64,000 nucleotides of DNA, taken from Pseudarthrobacter sp. NS4 (GTDB taxonomy: Bacteria; Actinomycetota; Actinomycetes; Actinomycetales; Micrococcaceae). Positions within the stretch are counted from its first letter, which is position 1. Each line of letters starts with the position of its first letter. The notes beneath the pieces are model-generated. The model was given only the letters and a program-made list of their open reading frames with translations. It did no database searches and was not told the DNA's origin. Position numbers and translations under genes: made by a program. Positions 33,080-42,760 of the stretch are shown here, in pieces. The stretch lies in the NCBI RefSeq assembly GCF_024758005.1, contig NZ_CP103288.1, positions 2,914,001-2,978,000 on the forward strand. Direction: 5' to 3'.

Positions 33080-34420
33080 ATGTCTGAACAGGCTTCCCTT
33101 CCCGGCACCGCGCCCTCCACGCTGCCGGCCACGGCTGCAGAAACAACCCCGGACAACCCGTGGCCGCTTCAGTTGCTCTCGCAAAAGCTCAAGGCCCACA
33201 TCGACAGGACGCCCTCGGCGTGGGTGGAGGGCCAGGTCATCGAACTGAACCGGCGGGGCAGCAACGCCTACCTGACGCTGAGGGATGTTGACGCGGAGGT
33301 TTCACTGCCCGCGTCGGTCTGGACCAAAGTACTGGAGCGCCAGAACCTGCCCCTTGAACGCGGATCCCGCGTGGTGGCCCTGCTGAAGCCCGAGTTCTGG
33401 ATCAAGACAGGTCGGTTGAACATGCTGGTCCGGGACATCCGGCCGGTGGGCCTGGGTGATCTGCTCGCCCGGATTGAGAGGCTGCGGCAGGCACTCTCGG
33501 CTGAGGGTCTGTTTGCGGACTCCCGCAAGAAGCCCCTTCCCCTCCTGCCCCACCGCATCGGCTTAATTACCGGCAGGGAATCCGACGCCAAGAAGGACAT
33601 CCTGCGGAACGCTGCGTTGCGCTGGCCGGCGGTCGAGTTCGAAATCCGTGAGGTGGCCGTCCAGGGAAACACGGCCGTGTCCCAGGTTGTCCGCGCCCTC
33701 CGGGAACTCGATGCCCATCCTGTGGTGGACGTCATCGTCATCGCCCGCGGCGGAGGGGCGTTGGAAGACCTGCTGCCTTTCAACAGCGAGGAACTGGTCC
33801 GTGCCGTAGCGGCAGCGGCCACACCGGTGGTGAGCGCCATCGGGCACGAGGCCGACCGGCCGCTGCTGGATGATGTTGCCGATCTGCGGGCGTCCACCCC
33901 CACGGATGCCGCAAAGCGGATCGTGCCGGAGGTTTCCGAGGAACTGGCAGGCGTCCGGCAGGCGCGCGAACAGCTGAGGCGCTGTATGGAGCGCCTGGTT
34001 GACCGGGAGACGGACCGGTTGGCTTCGCTCCACTCCCGGCCGGTACTGGCCTCACCGGAGGGGCTGGTCACAGTCAGGGGCGAAGAAATTGAACGGCTGC
34101 TGAGAAGGTCGTCCGCAGCCGTAAACTCCACGGTGGTGCGCGCTGCCGACCAGCTCGAACACCTAAGGGCCCAGGTGCGTGCGCTGTCGCCGCAGAAGAC
34201 GCTGGACCGGGGGTACGCCGTCGTCGAACTCGCCGGGCAACCCGCGGGACCGGCAGCCATCGCCGGCCATGCCGTGGTCCGGCGCCCGGCTGATGCCCCG
34301 GCCGGGTCGCCGCTTTCCATAAGGGTGGCGGAAGGCCGTTTCGGTGCAACCTCCACCGGAGCACGCGAATCGAATATTTCTGATCAGGACAATCCGGAAA
34401 CGGGAGAACCGCATGAGTGA
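33080..34420 (+). CDS. xseA: exodeoxyribonuclease VII large subunit
   Basis: 446 residues. N-terminal OB-fold (residues 28-130: SAWVEGQVIELNRRGSNAYLTL), then the catalytic region with ITGRESDAKKD, VIARGGGALEDLLPFN and SAIGHEAD, a helical coiled domain and the C-terminal RGYAVV segment. With XseB it forms the single-strand-specific nuclease for mismatch and recombination repair. It overlaps xseB by eight bases, so the subunits are translationally coupled. Confidence 0.95.
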   Translation: MSEQASLPGTAPSTLPATAAETTPDNPWPLQLLSQKLKAHIDRTPSAWVEGQVIELNRRGSNAYLTLRDVDAEVSLPASVWTKVLERQNLPLERGSRVVALLKPEFWIKTGRLNMLVRDIRPVGLGDLLARIERLRQALSAEGLFADSRKKPLPLLPHRIGLITGRESDAKKDILRNAALRWPAVEFEIREVAVQGNTAVSQVVRALRELDAHPVVDVIVIARGGGALEDLLPFNSEELVRAVAAAATPVVSAIGHEADRPLLDDVADLRASTPTDAAKRIVPEVSEELAGVRQAREQLRRCMERLVDRETDRLASLHSRPVLASPEGLVTVRGEEIERLLRRSSAAVNSTVVRAADQLEHLRAQVRALSPQKTLDRGYAVVELAGQPAGPAAIAGHAVVRRPADAPAGSPLSIRVAEGRFGATSTGARESNISDQDNPETGEPHE

Positions 34421-34631
34421 GCAAAAGCCCGACGCCGGGATCGCAGCCATGAGTTACGAGGAGGCCCGCGAGCAGCTCATCGCAGTGGTGGGCAGGCTCG
34501 AAGCGGGGGGCGCCAGCCTCGAGGAGTCCCTGGCGCTCTGGGAACGGGGCGAGGCTTTGGCGGCGCGCTGCGAGGAGTGGTTGGAAGGGGCAAGGAAGCG
34601 GCTGGCCGCTGCCCGCGACCAGCCACTGTAA
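34413..34631 (+). CDS. xseB: exodeoxyribonuclease VII small subunit
   Basis: 72 residues from the ATG at 34413, GGGAGAA upstream. The family core is clear: MSYEEAREQLIAVVGRLEAG, then SLEESLALWERGEALAARCEEWL. Several XseB copies wrap the XseA helices. The small size, the overlap with xseA and the family motif leave little doubt. Convergent with the PPK2 gene 10 bases away. Confidence 0.95.
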   Translation: MSEQKPDAGIAAMSYEEAREQLIAVVGRLEAGGASLEESLALWERGEALAARCEEWLEGARKRLAAARDQPL

Positions 34632-34640
34632 GCACCAGTC

Positions 34641-35495
34641 TCAGGACCCGAGGATCAGCTCCCGCTCGGTGGCGACGTCGAACTCGGCTTTGGGCCACTC
34701 AAGATTCAGTTCTTCAAGTGCCCCCAGGAGCAGCTGTTGCACGGCGATCCGGGCGTACCACTTCTTATTTGCCGGAACCACGTGCCAGGGCGCGTCCCGG
34801 GTGCTCGTTTCATCGATGGCCGCCTGGTAAGCATCCATGTAGTCCTCCCAGAACGCCCGCTCATCGAGGTCGCCCCGGTTGTACTTCCAGTGCTTGGCCG
34901 GGTTGTCCAGCCGGGCCAGCAGCCGTGCCTTCTGCTCCTCCCCGCTGATGTGGAGCATCACCTTGACGACTTTTGTCCCCGACTCCGTCAGGCGTCCCTC
35001 GAACTCATTGATTGCCACGTAACGGCGCTTGATTTCATCCGGGCTGGCCCAGCCGTGGACACGGTGGATCAGCACGTCCTCATAATGGGACCGGTCGAAA
35101 ACACCCATCATGCCGGCAGCAGGGACTTCCTTCTGGATCCGCCACAGGAAGTCGTAGGACTTCTCCTCATCCGTCGGAGCCTTGAAAGCCTTGAACTGGA
35201 TGCCCTGTGGGTCGGTGGCGGCCATGACGTGGTTCACGATTCCGCCCTTGCCCGCCGTATCCATCGCCTGCAGGATCAGCAGGATCCGCTTCCGTCCGCC
35301 GAAGCGTGACTCTGCGAACAGCTTCTCCTGCAACTCGCCCAGCTCGTCGTCCAGGTCCGCCAGGAGAGCCTTTCCGTCCTCCTTGCTGCCGCTGTACCCG
35401 GGCGTGGAGTCCGGGTCCACGTCGGCCAGTGAGAATCCTTCCCCCGCCCGCAGGGTTTCAGACGGGTGCTGATCGAAGCCTGTGACGCTGGCCAT
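34641..35495 (-). CDS. polyphosphate kinase 2 family phosphotransferase
   Basis: 284 residues. The PPK2 P-loop variant LQAMDTAGKGG (residues 74-84) and Walker B region VFDRSHYEDVL are present, together with a lid-like segment rich in basic residues (ERRYVAINEFE region). This sequence type is often annotated as polyphosphate:AMP/ADP phosphotransferase, using polyphosphate to make ADP or ATP. The exact nucleotide preference cannot be told from the sequence. No neighbour suggests a pathway. The start at 35495 fits an AGGACTTCC-type upstream sequence. Confidence 0.88.
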   Translation of the reverse strand: MASVTGFDQHPSETLRAGEGFSLADVDPDSTPGYSGSKEDGKALLADLDDELGELQEKLFAESRFGGRKRILLILQAMDTAGKGGIVNHVMAATDPQGIQFKAFKAPTDEEKSYDFLWRIQKEVPAAGMMGVFDRSHYEDVLIHRVHGWASPDEIKRRYVAINEFEGRLTESGTKVVKVMLHISGEEQKARLLARLDNPAKHWKYNRGDLDERAFWEDYMDAYQAAIDETSTRDAPWHVVPANKKWYARIAVQQLLLGALEELNLEWPKAEFDVATERELILGS

Positions 35496-35547
35496 GGGAA
35501 GTCCTCTCTGCGAAGTGCCACGGGACTCAAGCGCCCGTGAGCACAGG

Positions 35548-36768
35548 CTAGTTCCCCTGGTACCTGCTTAGGAAGTCCCCCATCCGACCAACAGCCTCTT
35601 CGATGTCCTTGACGTTGGGCAGCGTGACCATGCGGAAGTGGTCGGGGCGCACCCAGTTGAAGGCGCGGCCATGGGAGACCAGGATCTTCTGCTCCCGGAG
35701 AAGGTCCAGGACGAACTTTTCGTCGTCACGGATGTGGTAAACCTCAGGGTCGAGCCGGGGGAAGAGATAGAGGGCACCGCGTGCCTGCTGGGTGCTGACG
35801 CCGGGGATGGCGTTAAGCATGTCGTAGGCCTTGTTGCGTTGTTCCAGGAGGCGGCCGCCGGGCAGGATCAGGTCATTGATGCTCTGGTATCCGCCAAGGG
35901 CCGTCTGGATCGCATGCTGGGCGGGAACGTTGGCGCACAACCGCATGTTGGCCAGCAGGCTGATCCCTTCCAGGTAGTCTGCGGCATCCTTCTTGGGGCC
36001 GGAGATGGCCATCCACCCCGCACGGTATCCGCACACCCGGTACGCCTTGGACAGCCCGCTGAAGGTCAGGCAGAGGACGTGGTCGCCGGTCAGCGCGGCA
36101 AGGTTTACGTGGACAGCGTCCTCGTACAAAATCTTTTCGTAGATCTCGTCCGCGAAGAGCACCAGGCCGTGCTTTTCGGCAAGGGCAACAATCCGCTTCA
36201 GGGTCTCCTCGGGGTATACCGCTCCCGTGGGGTTGTTCGGGTTGATTACCACGATGCCCTTGGTACGCGGCGTGATCTTGGCTTCGAGGTCGTCCAGGTC
36301 GGGCTGCCAGCCGGCGTCCTCATCGCAGAGGTAGTGCACAGGTTTTCCGCTGGCCAGCGCTACGGACGCCGTCCACAGCGGGTAGTCCGGAGTGGGAATC
36401 AGGACTTCATCGCCGTCGTCCAGCAGGGCCATCAGGGACATGGTGATGAGTTCGCTGACGCCGTTGCCCAGGTAGATGTCGTCCACGTGGATGTTCTGGA
36501 TCCCGCGCGTCTGGTAGTACTGCGACACTGCAGTGCGGGCCGAAAAGATGCCGCGGGAGTCACTGTAGCCCTGGGCATGGGGCAGGTGGCGGATCATGTC
36601 CACCAGGATGGCGTCCGGCGCTTCGAATCCAAACGGCGCGGGGTTTCCGATGTTCAGTTTGAGGATCCGGTGCCCCTCTGCCTCCATTTGCTGGGCGGCT
36701 TGAAGAATCGGTCCACGGATGTCGTAAAGGACGTTATTGAGCTTTGTGGACTGCCTGAATTCTGCCAT
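35548..36768 (-). CDS. alaA: alanine-type aminotransferase (AlaA/AlaT class)
   Basis: 406 residues, fold type I PLP enzyme. Key features: the N-terminus LNNVLYDIRGP, GNGVSELI phosphate-binding segment, NPNNPTG at 177-183, Asp207 in FADEIYE and Schiff-base Lys241 in SGLSKAYRVCGYRAGW. The sequence resembles E. coli AlaA, which makes alanine from pyruvate and glutamate; in mycobacteria the same type is AspC-named. Transcribed alone, with the osmoprotectant operon ending upstream at a strong hairpin. Confidence 0.88.
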   Translation of the reverse strand: MAEFRQSTKLNNVLYDIRGPILQAAQQMEAEGHRILKLNIGNPAPFGFEAPDAILVDMIRHLPHAQGYSDSRGIFSARTAVSQYYQTRGIQNIHVDDIYLGNGVSELITMSLMALLDDGDEVLIPTPDYPLWTASVALASGKPVHYLCDEDAGWQPDLDDLEAKITPRTKGIVVINPNNPTGAVYPEETLKRIVALAEKHGLVLFADEIYEKILYEDAVHVNLAALTGDHVLCLTFSGLSKAYRVCGYRAGWMAISGPKKDAADYLEGISLLANMRLCANVPAQHAIQTALGGYQSINDLILPGGRLLEQRNKAYDMLNAIPGVSTQQARGALYLFPRLDPEVYHIRDDEKFVLDLLREQKILVSHGRAFNWVRPDHFRMVTLPNVKDIEEAVGRMGDFLSRYQGN

Positions 36769-36821
36769 CCCTCAAATATGCCACAGGAAGGATGTGCCGC
36801 CGTTGAGACCTCACCCACACG

Positions 36822-36868
36822 GACGACGGCGGCTGCCGGACTTTACAAGTCCGGCAGCCGCCGTCGTC
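36822..36868. terminator. strong hairpin after the osmoprotectant operon
   Basis: A perfect 22-bp stem with a three-base loop (arms 36822-36843 and 36847-36868, beginning GACGACGGCGGC) lies 39 bases beyond the stop of the binding-protein gene and upstream of alaA. It should end the leftward operon and isolate alaA. Confidence 0.9.
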
Positions 36869-36906
36869 ATCGCCGGGCATGCCGTGGCGTACAGCGAAGG
36901 TGAACC

Positions 36907-37869
36907 TTATTTAACGATGCCCTTTTCCTTCAGCCAGGCGTCGGCTGCTTCCTTCGCGCCCTGCTTCTGGTCGCCGCTGACCGCGCGGTTGAGATTGATC
37001 AGGTCCTCGGTGGTGAGGATCCTGGAAACGGAGTTCAGTGCTTCCTTGGCCGTGTCCGTCACCTTGGCCTCGTTGTACAGCGGGATAACCTGCTGGGCGA
37101 TGAAGTTGTTTTTCGGATCCTCCAGGACCACCAGGTCGTTATCCGCGATGGACGGGGTGGTGGTGTAGATGTCGGCCACCTGCACCTGGTCCTCCAGCAG
37201 CGCCTTGAGGGTCAGCGGGCCGCCGCCGTCGCTGAAGGGCTCCAGCTTCTTGGGCTCGCAGTTGTAGTTCTCCTTCAGGCCGGGCAGTCCGTAGGCACGT
37301 TCCGCAAACGTCGCCGGAGCCCCCACCACAATCTCGCTGCAGACCTTGGCCAGGTCCTCGATGGACTTCAGCTGGTATTTCTCCGCCGTGGCCTTGGTGA
37401 CCACCATGGCGTCCTTGTTCTCAGCCTTGGCTGGTTCCAGCACGGCCAGGCCGTCCGGCAGCTTGTCCGGAAGGGCGCCGGCGACGTCCTCTGCCGATTC
37501 CTCGGATGCTTCCTTGTCCACGTGCAGCAGCAGGTTTCCCGTGTAGTCGGGAACTACGTCCACCGAACCGTCCTGGACGGCTTTGAAGTACACCTCGCGG
37601 GACCCGATGTTCGGCTTGGTGGTGGCTGTGACTCCCGCTGCGTTCAGCGCCCCGGCGTAAAGCTCTGCAACGATCTGGCTTTCCGGGAAGTCGGCTGAGC
37701 CAACCACCAGGGACGTCGCCTCTCCGGTGGTCCCGCCAGTGGTGGCGGGGGCATCGCTGAGCGGATCGGACGAGCCGCCGCAGGCGGACAGCGCCATTGC
37801 CAGGCCGAGCCCGGCGGCCAGTCCGCTGAAGGCCCGCCTGCCGAGGCGGGGGGGACGGCTTTCTTTCAT
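36907..37869 (-). CDS. osmoprotectant ABC transporter substrate-binding lipoprotein
   Basis: 320 residues. Lipobox LAMALSAC with Cys30; the mature part is the OpuAC-type glycine betaine/choline-binding fold (SADFPESQIVAELYAGAL, then PDYTGNLLL and RAYGLPGLKENY). It captures betaine, choline or carnitine-like solutes outside the cell. It is last in a four-gene operon and overlaps the permease by four bases. Ligand identity cannot be read from the sequence; a glycine betaine/quaternary amine role follows the family. Confidence 0.9.
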   Translation of the reverse strand: MKESRPPRLGRRAFSGLAAGLGLAMALSACGGSSDPLSDAPATTGGTTGEATSLVVGSADFPESQIVAELYAGALNAAGVTATTKPNIGSREVYFKAVQDGSVDVVPDYTGNLLLHVDKEASEESAEDVAGALPDKLPDGLAVLEPAKAENKDAMVVTKATAEKYQLKSIEDLAKVCSEIVVGAPATFAERAYGLPGLKENYNCEPKKLEPFSDGGGPLTLKALLEDQVQVADIYTTTPSIADNDLVVLEDPKNNFIAQQVIPLYNEAKVTDTAKEALNSVSRILTTEDLINLNRAVSGDQKQGAKEAADAWLKEKGIVK

Positions 37870-38612
37870 GACTTACCTCCTTGTACAACAGTCTCCGTGA
37901 GGACGGGGTCTGTGGGATCGACCGCAGCCTGCTGGCTGCGGCGTGACTGGCTTGAGGGTCCTGACATCAGGAACAGCCTCTGGAACAGGGACAGGAAGAG
38001 GTCGACGGCGATGGCCAGCGCTGCAATGAGAAGGGAGCCTCCGAGCATCTGCGGGAAGTCGCTGAGGACAAGGCCGTCGAAGAGGTACCGGCCAAGGCCG
38101 CCCAGGTTGATGTAGGCCACCACCGAGACCGTGGCTATCACCTGCAGGACACCGGTGCGGAATCCGCCGAACATCACGGTCAGCGCGTTGGGCAGCTCTG
38201 CCCGGAACAGGACCTGCAGTTCGGTCATGCCCATGGCACGGGCGGCGTCGACCACGTTCCGGTCAACGCTCGAAATCCCCGCATAGGTGCCCGCGAGGAG
38301 CGGCGGCACTGTGAGGATGACGAGCGCCCAGACCGGGGGCATCAGTCCGATCCCGGCGAGCAGCACGAAGAGCGTCAGCAGTCCCAGGGTTGGCAGGGCG
38401 CGGAGGGCACCAGCCAGTGCCACGATGGCCACTCTCCCCCTGCCGGTGTGGCCCACGTACAGGCCGACGGGCACGGCGATCGCGATGGCTATCAGCATCA
38501 CCAGGCCGGTGTACTGGAGGTGCTCCCCCAGCCGGGCGGGAATGCCGGCGCTGCCTGCCCAGTGCTCCGGGTCCGCAAGCCAGGCGAAGGTGTCGGTGAA
38601 GACGTTGCTCAT
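37866..38612 (-). CDS. osmoprotectant ABC transporter permease
   Basis: 248 residues from the ATG at 38612, with GGAGG nine bases upstream; an in-frame upstream extension is not used because this ATG overlaps the previous stop by four bases. Five to six membrane segments with the EAA-loop sequence AARAMGMTELQVLFRAELPN. It pairs with the other permease to form the channel of an OpuC-type importer. Confidence 0.9.
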   Translation of the reverse strand: MSNVFTDTFAWLADPEHWAGSAGIPARLGEHLQYTGLVMLIAIAIAVPVGLYVGHTGRGRVAIVALAGALRALPTLGLLTLFVLLAGIGLMPPVWALVILTVPPLLAGTYAGISSVDRNVVDAARAMGMTELQVLFRAELPNALTVMFGGFRTGVLQVIATVSVVAYINLGGLGRYLFDGLVLSDFPQMLGGSLLIAALAIAVDLFLSLFQRLFLMSGPSSQSRRSQQAAVDPTDPVLTETVVQGGKS

Positions 38613-39340
38613 GCGTTTCCGCCTCCAGCCTTCGGCACGGACATCCGCAGGGCTCCGTCCATTACCTCTTCCTGGATGTGGGCATCTTGCCTGCGGCTCT
38701 CCCGTTTCCCGGCCCGCTCCCACGGTGTGAGGATCCGCTCCAGCAGGACCAGGAGGGCATCCATCAGCAGCGCGAGGACCAGGATGGCGATAATTCCCAC
38801 CATCACTTCGGTGACGAAGTCCCGCTGGAGGCCGGAGGTAAAGAGCATGCCCAGGTTGCCGATGCCCAGGAGGGCAGCCACGCTGACCAGGGAGATGTTG
38901 CTGACTGACACCACGCGCAGGCCGGCGAACAGGACCGGAAGGGACAGCGGCAGGTCCACCTGCAGGAACCGTGCCAGCGGCTTGTATCCCATGGCGACGG
39001 CGGCCTGGCTCACGCCCTCGTCAACGGAGTCGAAGGCATCCAGGGCCGCGCGGACCAGCAGGGCCACGGCGTAGATGGTCAGTGCCACCACCACGTTGAC
39101 CGGATCCAGGATCCGGGTGCCGAGGATGGTGGGCAGGATGATGAACAGAGCCAACGAAGGGATGGTGTACAGGAGCGAGGAGGCCGTCAGTACCACCGAG
39201 CGGAGTGGGCGGCTCCGCCTGGCCAGCTGGGCCAGTGGGATGGAGATCAGCAGCCCCAGGATCATGGGGACAATGGCAAGCAGCATGTGCTGGCCCGCGC
39301 GTTCGAGGACCATGCCGCTGTTCGCGAGGAACCACTCCAT
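38609..39340 (-). CDS. osmoprotectant ABC transporter permease
   Basis: 243 residues. Membrane segments in the same order as its partner, with EAA-like loop SQAAVAMGYKPLARFLQVDLP. The start overlaps the ATPase stop by one base (TGATG) and the end overlaps the next gene by four, as is usual for co-translated transporter subunits. The C-terminal tail is charged and longer than in the partner. Confidence 0.9.
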   Translation of the reverse strand: MEWFLANSGMVLERAGQHMLLAIVPMILGLLISIPLAQLARRSRPLRSVVLTASSLLYTIPSLALFIILPTILGTRILDPVNVVVALTIYAVALLVRAALDAFDSVDEGVSQAAVAMGYKPLARFLQVDLPLSLPVLFAGLRVVSVSNISLVSVAALLGIGNLGMLFTSGLQRDFVTEVMVGIIAILVLALLMDALLVLLERILTPWERAGKRESRRQDAHIQEEVMDGALRMSVPKAGGGNA

Positions 39341-40440
39341 CAGAGCGCAGCCTGCCGCACCTGGCGTGCTTCTTCAATCAGGGCCAGGACTTCGCCGCCC
39401 CGGATGACACCGCGGACCCTGCCCTCGGAATCCACGGCCACGCCCAGGCCCGACGGCGACGACAGCGCCGCGTCCAGCGCCCGGCGGAGGCTCTCACCCG
39501 GGCGGAACAGCGAGCCGCCGGGAATGAGGCCGGTATCGGTGCCCGGGGTCGCCCACCCGAGCGGGCGCATGTCCGCGTCCACCACCAGCTGCCATTCGCC
39601 CGCAGCAGCGGGGTCGGAGACGTGGCCGGAGGGACCGCGGACGATCGTCGGGACCGGGTGGAGCGTGACGCCGTCGGACGGGGTGAAGCCAAGGTGGCGG
39701 AAGCCCCGGTCACGCCCAACAAAGGAGGCCACGAAGTCGTTTGCCGGAGCCCGCAGGATCTCCTCCGGCGTGGCGTACTGGGCGAGCCGCCCGCCTACTG
39801 CGAAGACAGCAACCCTGTCCCCCAGCACGGTGGCCTCATCAATGTCGTGGGTCACGAAAACGATGGTCTTTGCCAGGTCCTTCTGGAGCCGCAGCAGTTC
39901 CTGCTGGAGTTCGTCGCGGACAACGGGGTCCACTGCACTAAAGGGCTCATCCATGAGCAAAACGGGAGGATCTGCAGCGAGGGCGCGCGCTACGCCGACG
40001 CGCTGCTGCTGCCCGCCGGAAAGCTGTGAGGGGTACCGCTTGCCCAGGGGCCGGGCCAGTCCCACGACGTCCAGGAGTTCCCCGGCCCGCTTGCGGGCCT
40101 CGGACTTGGACACCCCGTTCAGCCTCGGAACCGTGGCGATATTGTCCAGCACCGAGCGGTGCGGCAACAGTCCGGCGGACTGCATCACGTAGCCCATGGA
40201 GCGGCGCAACTCCGCGGCCGGAACCGAGGTGACGTCCTTTCCGCCCACGGTGATGGTGCCGGAGGTCGGTTCCACCATGCGGTTGATCATCCGCAGCGAG
40301 GTTGTCTTACCGCAGCCGGAGGGCCCGACGAAGACGGTGATGGAGCCCTTCCCAATGGATAGGGAAAGGTTATCCACGGCCGGCTGCCCGCCCTGGTACT
40401 GCTTGGTCACGCTCTGAAATTCGATCATCGCCTGGTCCAT
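39340..40440 (-). CDS. osmoprotectant ABC transporter ATP-binding protein with CBS region
   Basis: 366 residues. Walker A GPSGCGKTTS at about residues 36-45, signature LSGGQQQRVGVARALA, Walker B PVLLMDEPFSAVD and switch His in FVTHDIDEA. The C-terminal 100 residues (PTIVRGPSGHVSD to the end) look like a degenerate CBS-domain pair, the element that senses ionic strength in OpuA/OpuC ATPases. It is first in the operon; an ATG four codons later is an alternative start. A 252-bp upstream gap separates it from the pirin gene and shows nothing recognisable. Confidence 0.92.
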   Translation of the reverse strand: MDQAMIEFQSVTKQYQGGQPAVDNLSLSIGKGSITVFVGPSGCGKTTSLRMINRMVEPTSGTITVGGKDVTSVPAAELRRSMGYVMQSAGLLPHRSVLDNIATVPRLNGVSKSEARKRAGELLDVVGLARPLGKRYPSQLSGGQQQRVGVARALAADPPVLLMDEPFSAVDPVVRDELQQELLRLQKDLAKTIVFVTHDIDEATVLGDRVAVFAVGGRLAQYATPEEILRAPANDFVASFVGRDRGFRHLGFTPSDGVTLHPVPTIVRGPSGHVSDPAAAGEWQLVVDADMRPLGWATPGTDTGLIPGGSLFRPGESLRRALDAALSSPSGLGVAVDSEGRVRGVIRGGEVLALIEEARQVRQAAL

Positions 40441-40692
40441 GGTCCGGACTTACCTGTTCTGCTCGGACGGCATCTGAATGCACCGCGCCATTGTCATCAG
40501 CACGCTGGTAGTTACGGTAACCCAATCCGGAGCCGGCATCACCAGCAGTGGCACCAAATCCGGGCAAAGGAATCCCTACTGTGACCATTCGGACCCGCGG
40601 GGCTGCCTGGATGGGGTGCGCTTTCGGCCTTTGCTGGCCAAGCGGAAACCGACACGCTGACCGACCGGCGCCCACAGGCCTAAAGTGGGAAA

Positions 40693-41709
40693 GTGACCAA
40701 CTTGGAGATAGCACCCCAGCAGGAAGTTTGTCCGCCGGCGGCCGCCGGGGGAAGCCCGGGCCCCTGCCTGCAGCTGTGGCCGGAGCGTGAAGTGCCACTG
40801 GGTGGCGTGCGTGCCATGAACGTCCAGCGGACCCTGCCCCAGCGGGGCCTTCCCACCATCGGAGCGTGGTGCTTCCTGGACAGTTTCGGGCCGGACAGGA
40901 CGGCCATGTCCGTCCTGCCGCACCCCCACATCGGCCTGCAGACCGTGACGTGGCCCCTGGCCGGGCACATCCGCCACCGCGACAGCGTGGGCAGCGACGT
41001 GGTGGTCCGCCCGGGGGAACTGAACATCATGACGGCCGGGCACGGCGTCTCCCACTCTGAGTTCGCGGTGCTTCCGGCTGCAGGGGAGGAACTGCCGCTG
41101 CAGCGCGGCCTGCAATTGTGGGTGGCGCTTCCGGACGGGGAACGGCACCGGCAGCCGGCCTTCGAGCAGCACCGTGAACTGCCGCAGGTGAGCGGGGCGG
41201 GCTTCACCGCCACTGTCATCGTGGGCGAGCTTGCGGGGGCCGCCTCCCCCGCCACCATGTACTCCCCGATCGTGGGAGCGGACGTTTCCTGTGAAGGAGC
41301 TGCGCTGCTGCCGCTGAACCAGGATTTTGAACACGGCATCCTGGTGCTCGACGGCGGCCTGGCGGTGGACGGGCAGGAGCTGCCGCCCGGGCCCCTCGGC
41401 TACCTGGGCACCGGCCGGACGGAACTCCAGGTCCAGGCCCTGCCCGGAACCCGCTTCCTGCTTATAGGCGGGGAGCCGTTCCAGGAGGAACTGCTGATGT
41501 GGTGGAACTTTGTGGGCCGCACCCACGAGGAAGTGGAACAGGCACGTGATGCCTGGGAAGCCCAGGACGGCCTGCCGGATGCAGAGATGGCTGCCGCCCG
41601 GTACGGGCTGGTACCGGGCCACGGCCCTGACTCCGGTGCCGAGGCGGGCCGCATCCCCGCTCCCCCGCTCCCCGCGGTGCGGCTGACTCCCCGCAAACGC
41701 GCCGTCTGA
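40693..41709 (+). CDS. pirin family protein
   Basis: 338 residues from GTG. Cupin-type bicupin with the pirin metal site: HPHIGLQTVTW (His pair) and a further His in GHGVSHSE, plus the C-terminal second cupin (FLLIGGEPFQEELLMWWNFVG). Pirins bind Fe and some are quercetinases or redox sensors; no function can be assigned here. Convergent with the kinase gene. Confidence 0.9.
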   Translation: MTNLEIAPQQEVCPPAAAGGSPGPCLQLWPEREVPLGGVRAMNVQRTLPQRGLPTIGAWCFLDSFGPDRTAMSVLPHPHIGLQTVTWPLAGHIRHRDSVGSDVVVRPGELNIMTAGHGVSHSEFAVLPAAGEELPLQRGLQLWVALPDGERHRQPAFEQHRELPQVSGAGFTATVIVGELAGAASPATMYSPIVGADVSCEGAALLPLNQDFEHGILVLDGGLAVDGQELPPGPLGYLGTGRTELQVQALPGTRFLLIGGEPFQEELLMWWNFVGRTHEEVEQARDAWEAQDGLPDAEMAAARYGLVPGHGPDSGAEAGRIPAPPLPAVRLTPRKRAV

Positions 41710-41727
41710 AGCCGACGGGGCGGACCG

Positions 41728-42678
41728 TCAGGCCGGTTCCGCCACCAGCTGGAGCACGCCGAGCACCGGTTCCTGGTCCAGCACGCGCACGTCGGACACG
41801 CCGGCCCTTCCCAGGTGCCGGCGGAAGGATTCCTGAAGGGGTGCCACGTTCATTCCCAGGCCACCGCCCAGGATGACAGGACCTGTGATGCCCAGCTGGC
41901 TGAGCACCTGCAGCGCCAAGTCTGCAAGATCCTGGCCGGCCTGGTCCAGGAGGGCCTGGCTCTCCGGGTGCCCGCCGGCTGCCGCCTCCACCACGTGCCG
42001 CGCCTGCTGGGCCCAAAAGCGCCGGCCCGTGTCCGGGGAATGGAACAGGGCAATGAGCCGGTTGGGATCATCCACACCGCAGGATTCCAGCAGGGCCTTG
42101 GTGAGCTCGTCCGCAGGCCTGCCCTGGTTCATCTTCCGGAGGCTGTGCCGCACAGCTTCGCGTCCCAGCCAGTATCCGCTGCCCTCATCCCCGAGCAGAT
42201 AACCCCAGCCGCCCGCCCGGGCCTCGCCGCCGTCGGCGTTCCTGCCCCAGGCGGCCGAGCCCGTCCCCGCGATCACCGCTACGCCCGTGCTCGCACGGCC
42301 CGCAGCGAGCAGCAGTCGGGAATCGTGGACCACGGTCACCCGGGCGCCGGGAACGTGCGGCTGGATCAGCGACGCAAGGGCTGCAGCGTCCTCGTCCGTG
42401 TCGATCCCGCCGGATCCCGCATACACCTGGGACACCGCTCCGCCTCCGATCCGGGAGAAGAGGTCGGCGATGTTGCGTGCGGCCTCGTCGCGGCTGACGT
42501 TCTGCACGTTGGAGCTGCCCGCGGACTCATCAGCAACGGGAATCCCGTCCTCGAACCGGATCCCGTGGGTCTTGGTGCCGCCGATGTCCAGACCGATAAT
42601 GACGTCGGCCAGCGGGCTGGATGCGGATGCCACAGGTTGTTCTGCGGGGCTTGCGGAGGGGTTCTCGGTGTTGGTCAC
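41728..42678 (-). CDS. BadF/BadG-type ATPase, probable N-acetylglucosamine kinase
   Basis: 316 residues from the GTG at 42678; a longer frame upstream overlaps the LysR gene and is rejected. The ASKHA fold is clear: phosphate-1 loop IIGLDIGGTKTHGIRF, AGTGSAAWGRN and GDEGSGYWLGREAVR near the middle, and VILGGGLGMN at the end. Members of this family include human-type GlcNAc kinases and bacterial amino-sugar kinases. Substrate specificity is inferred from family resemblance. The gene ends 18 bases from the pirin stop. Confidence 0.8.
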   Translation of the reverse strand: MTNTENPSASPAEQPVASASSPLADVIIGLDIGGTKTHGIRFEDGIPVADESAGSSNVQNVSRDEAARNIADLFSRIGGGAVSQVYAGSGGIDTDEDAAALASLIQPHVPGARVTVVHDSRLLLAAGRASTGVAVIAGTGSAAWGRNADGGEARAGGWGYLLGDEGSGYWLGREAVRHSLRKMNQGRPADELTKALLESCGVDDPNRLIALFHSPDTGRRFWAQQARHVVEAAAGGHPESQALLDQAGQDLADLALQVLSQLGITGPVILGGGLGMNVAPLQESFRRHLGRAGVSDVRVLDQEPVLGVLQLVAEPA

Positions 42679-42760
42679 GTCACAAGGGTACTGGTCTGCG
42701 GCGCAGGAGCTTTGACGCCTGACTATCGCGATGATGCAGGTCCAGCCCGGGTGCCGCCGG

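Noticed and set aside
35638..36903. Long plus-strand frame opposite the AlaA-type aminotransferase
   Set aside because: Shadow of a clear PLP enzyme on the other strand; no start signal or domain.
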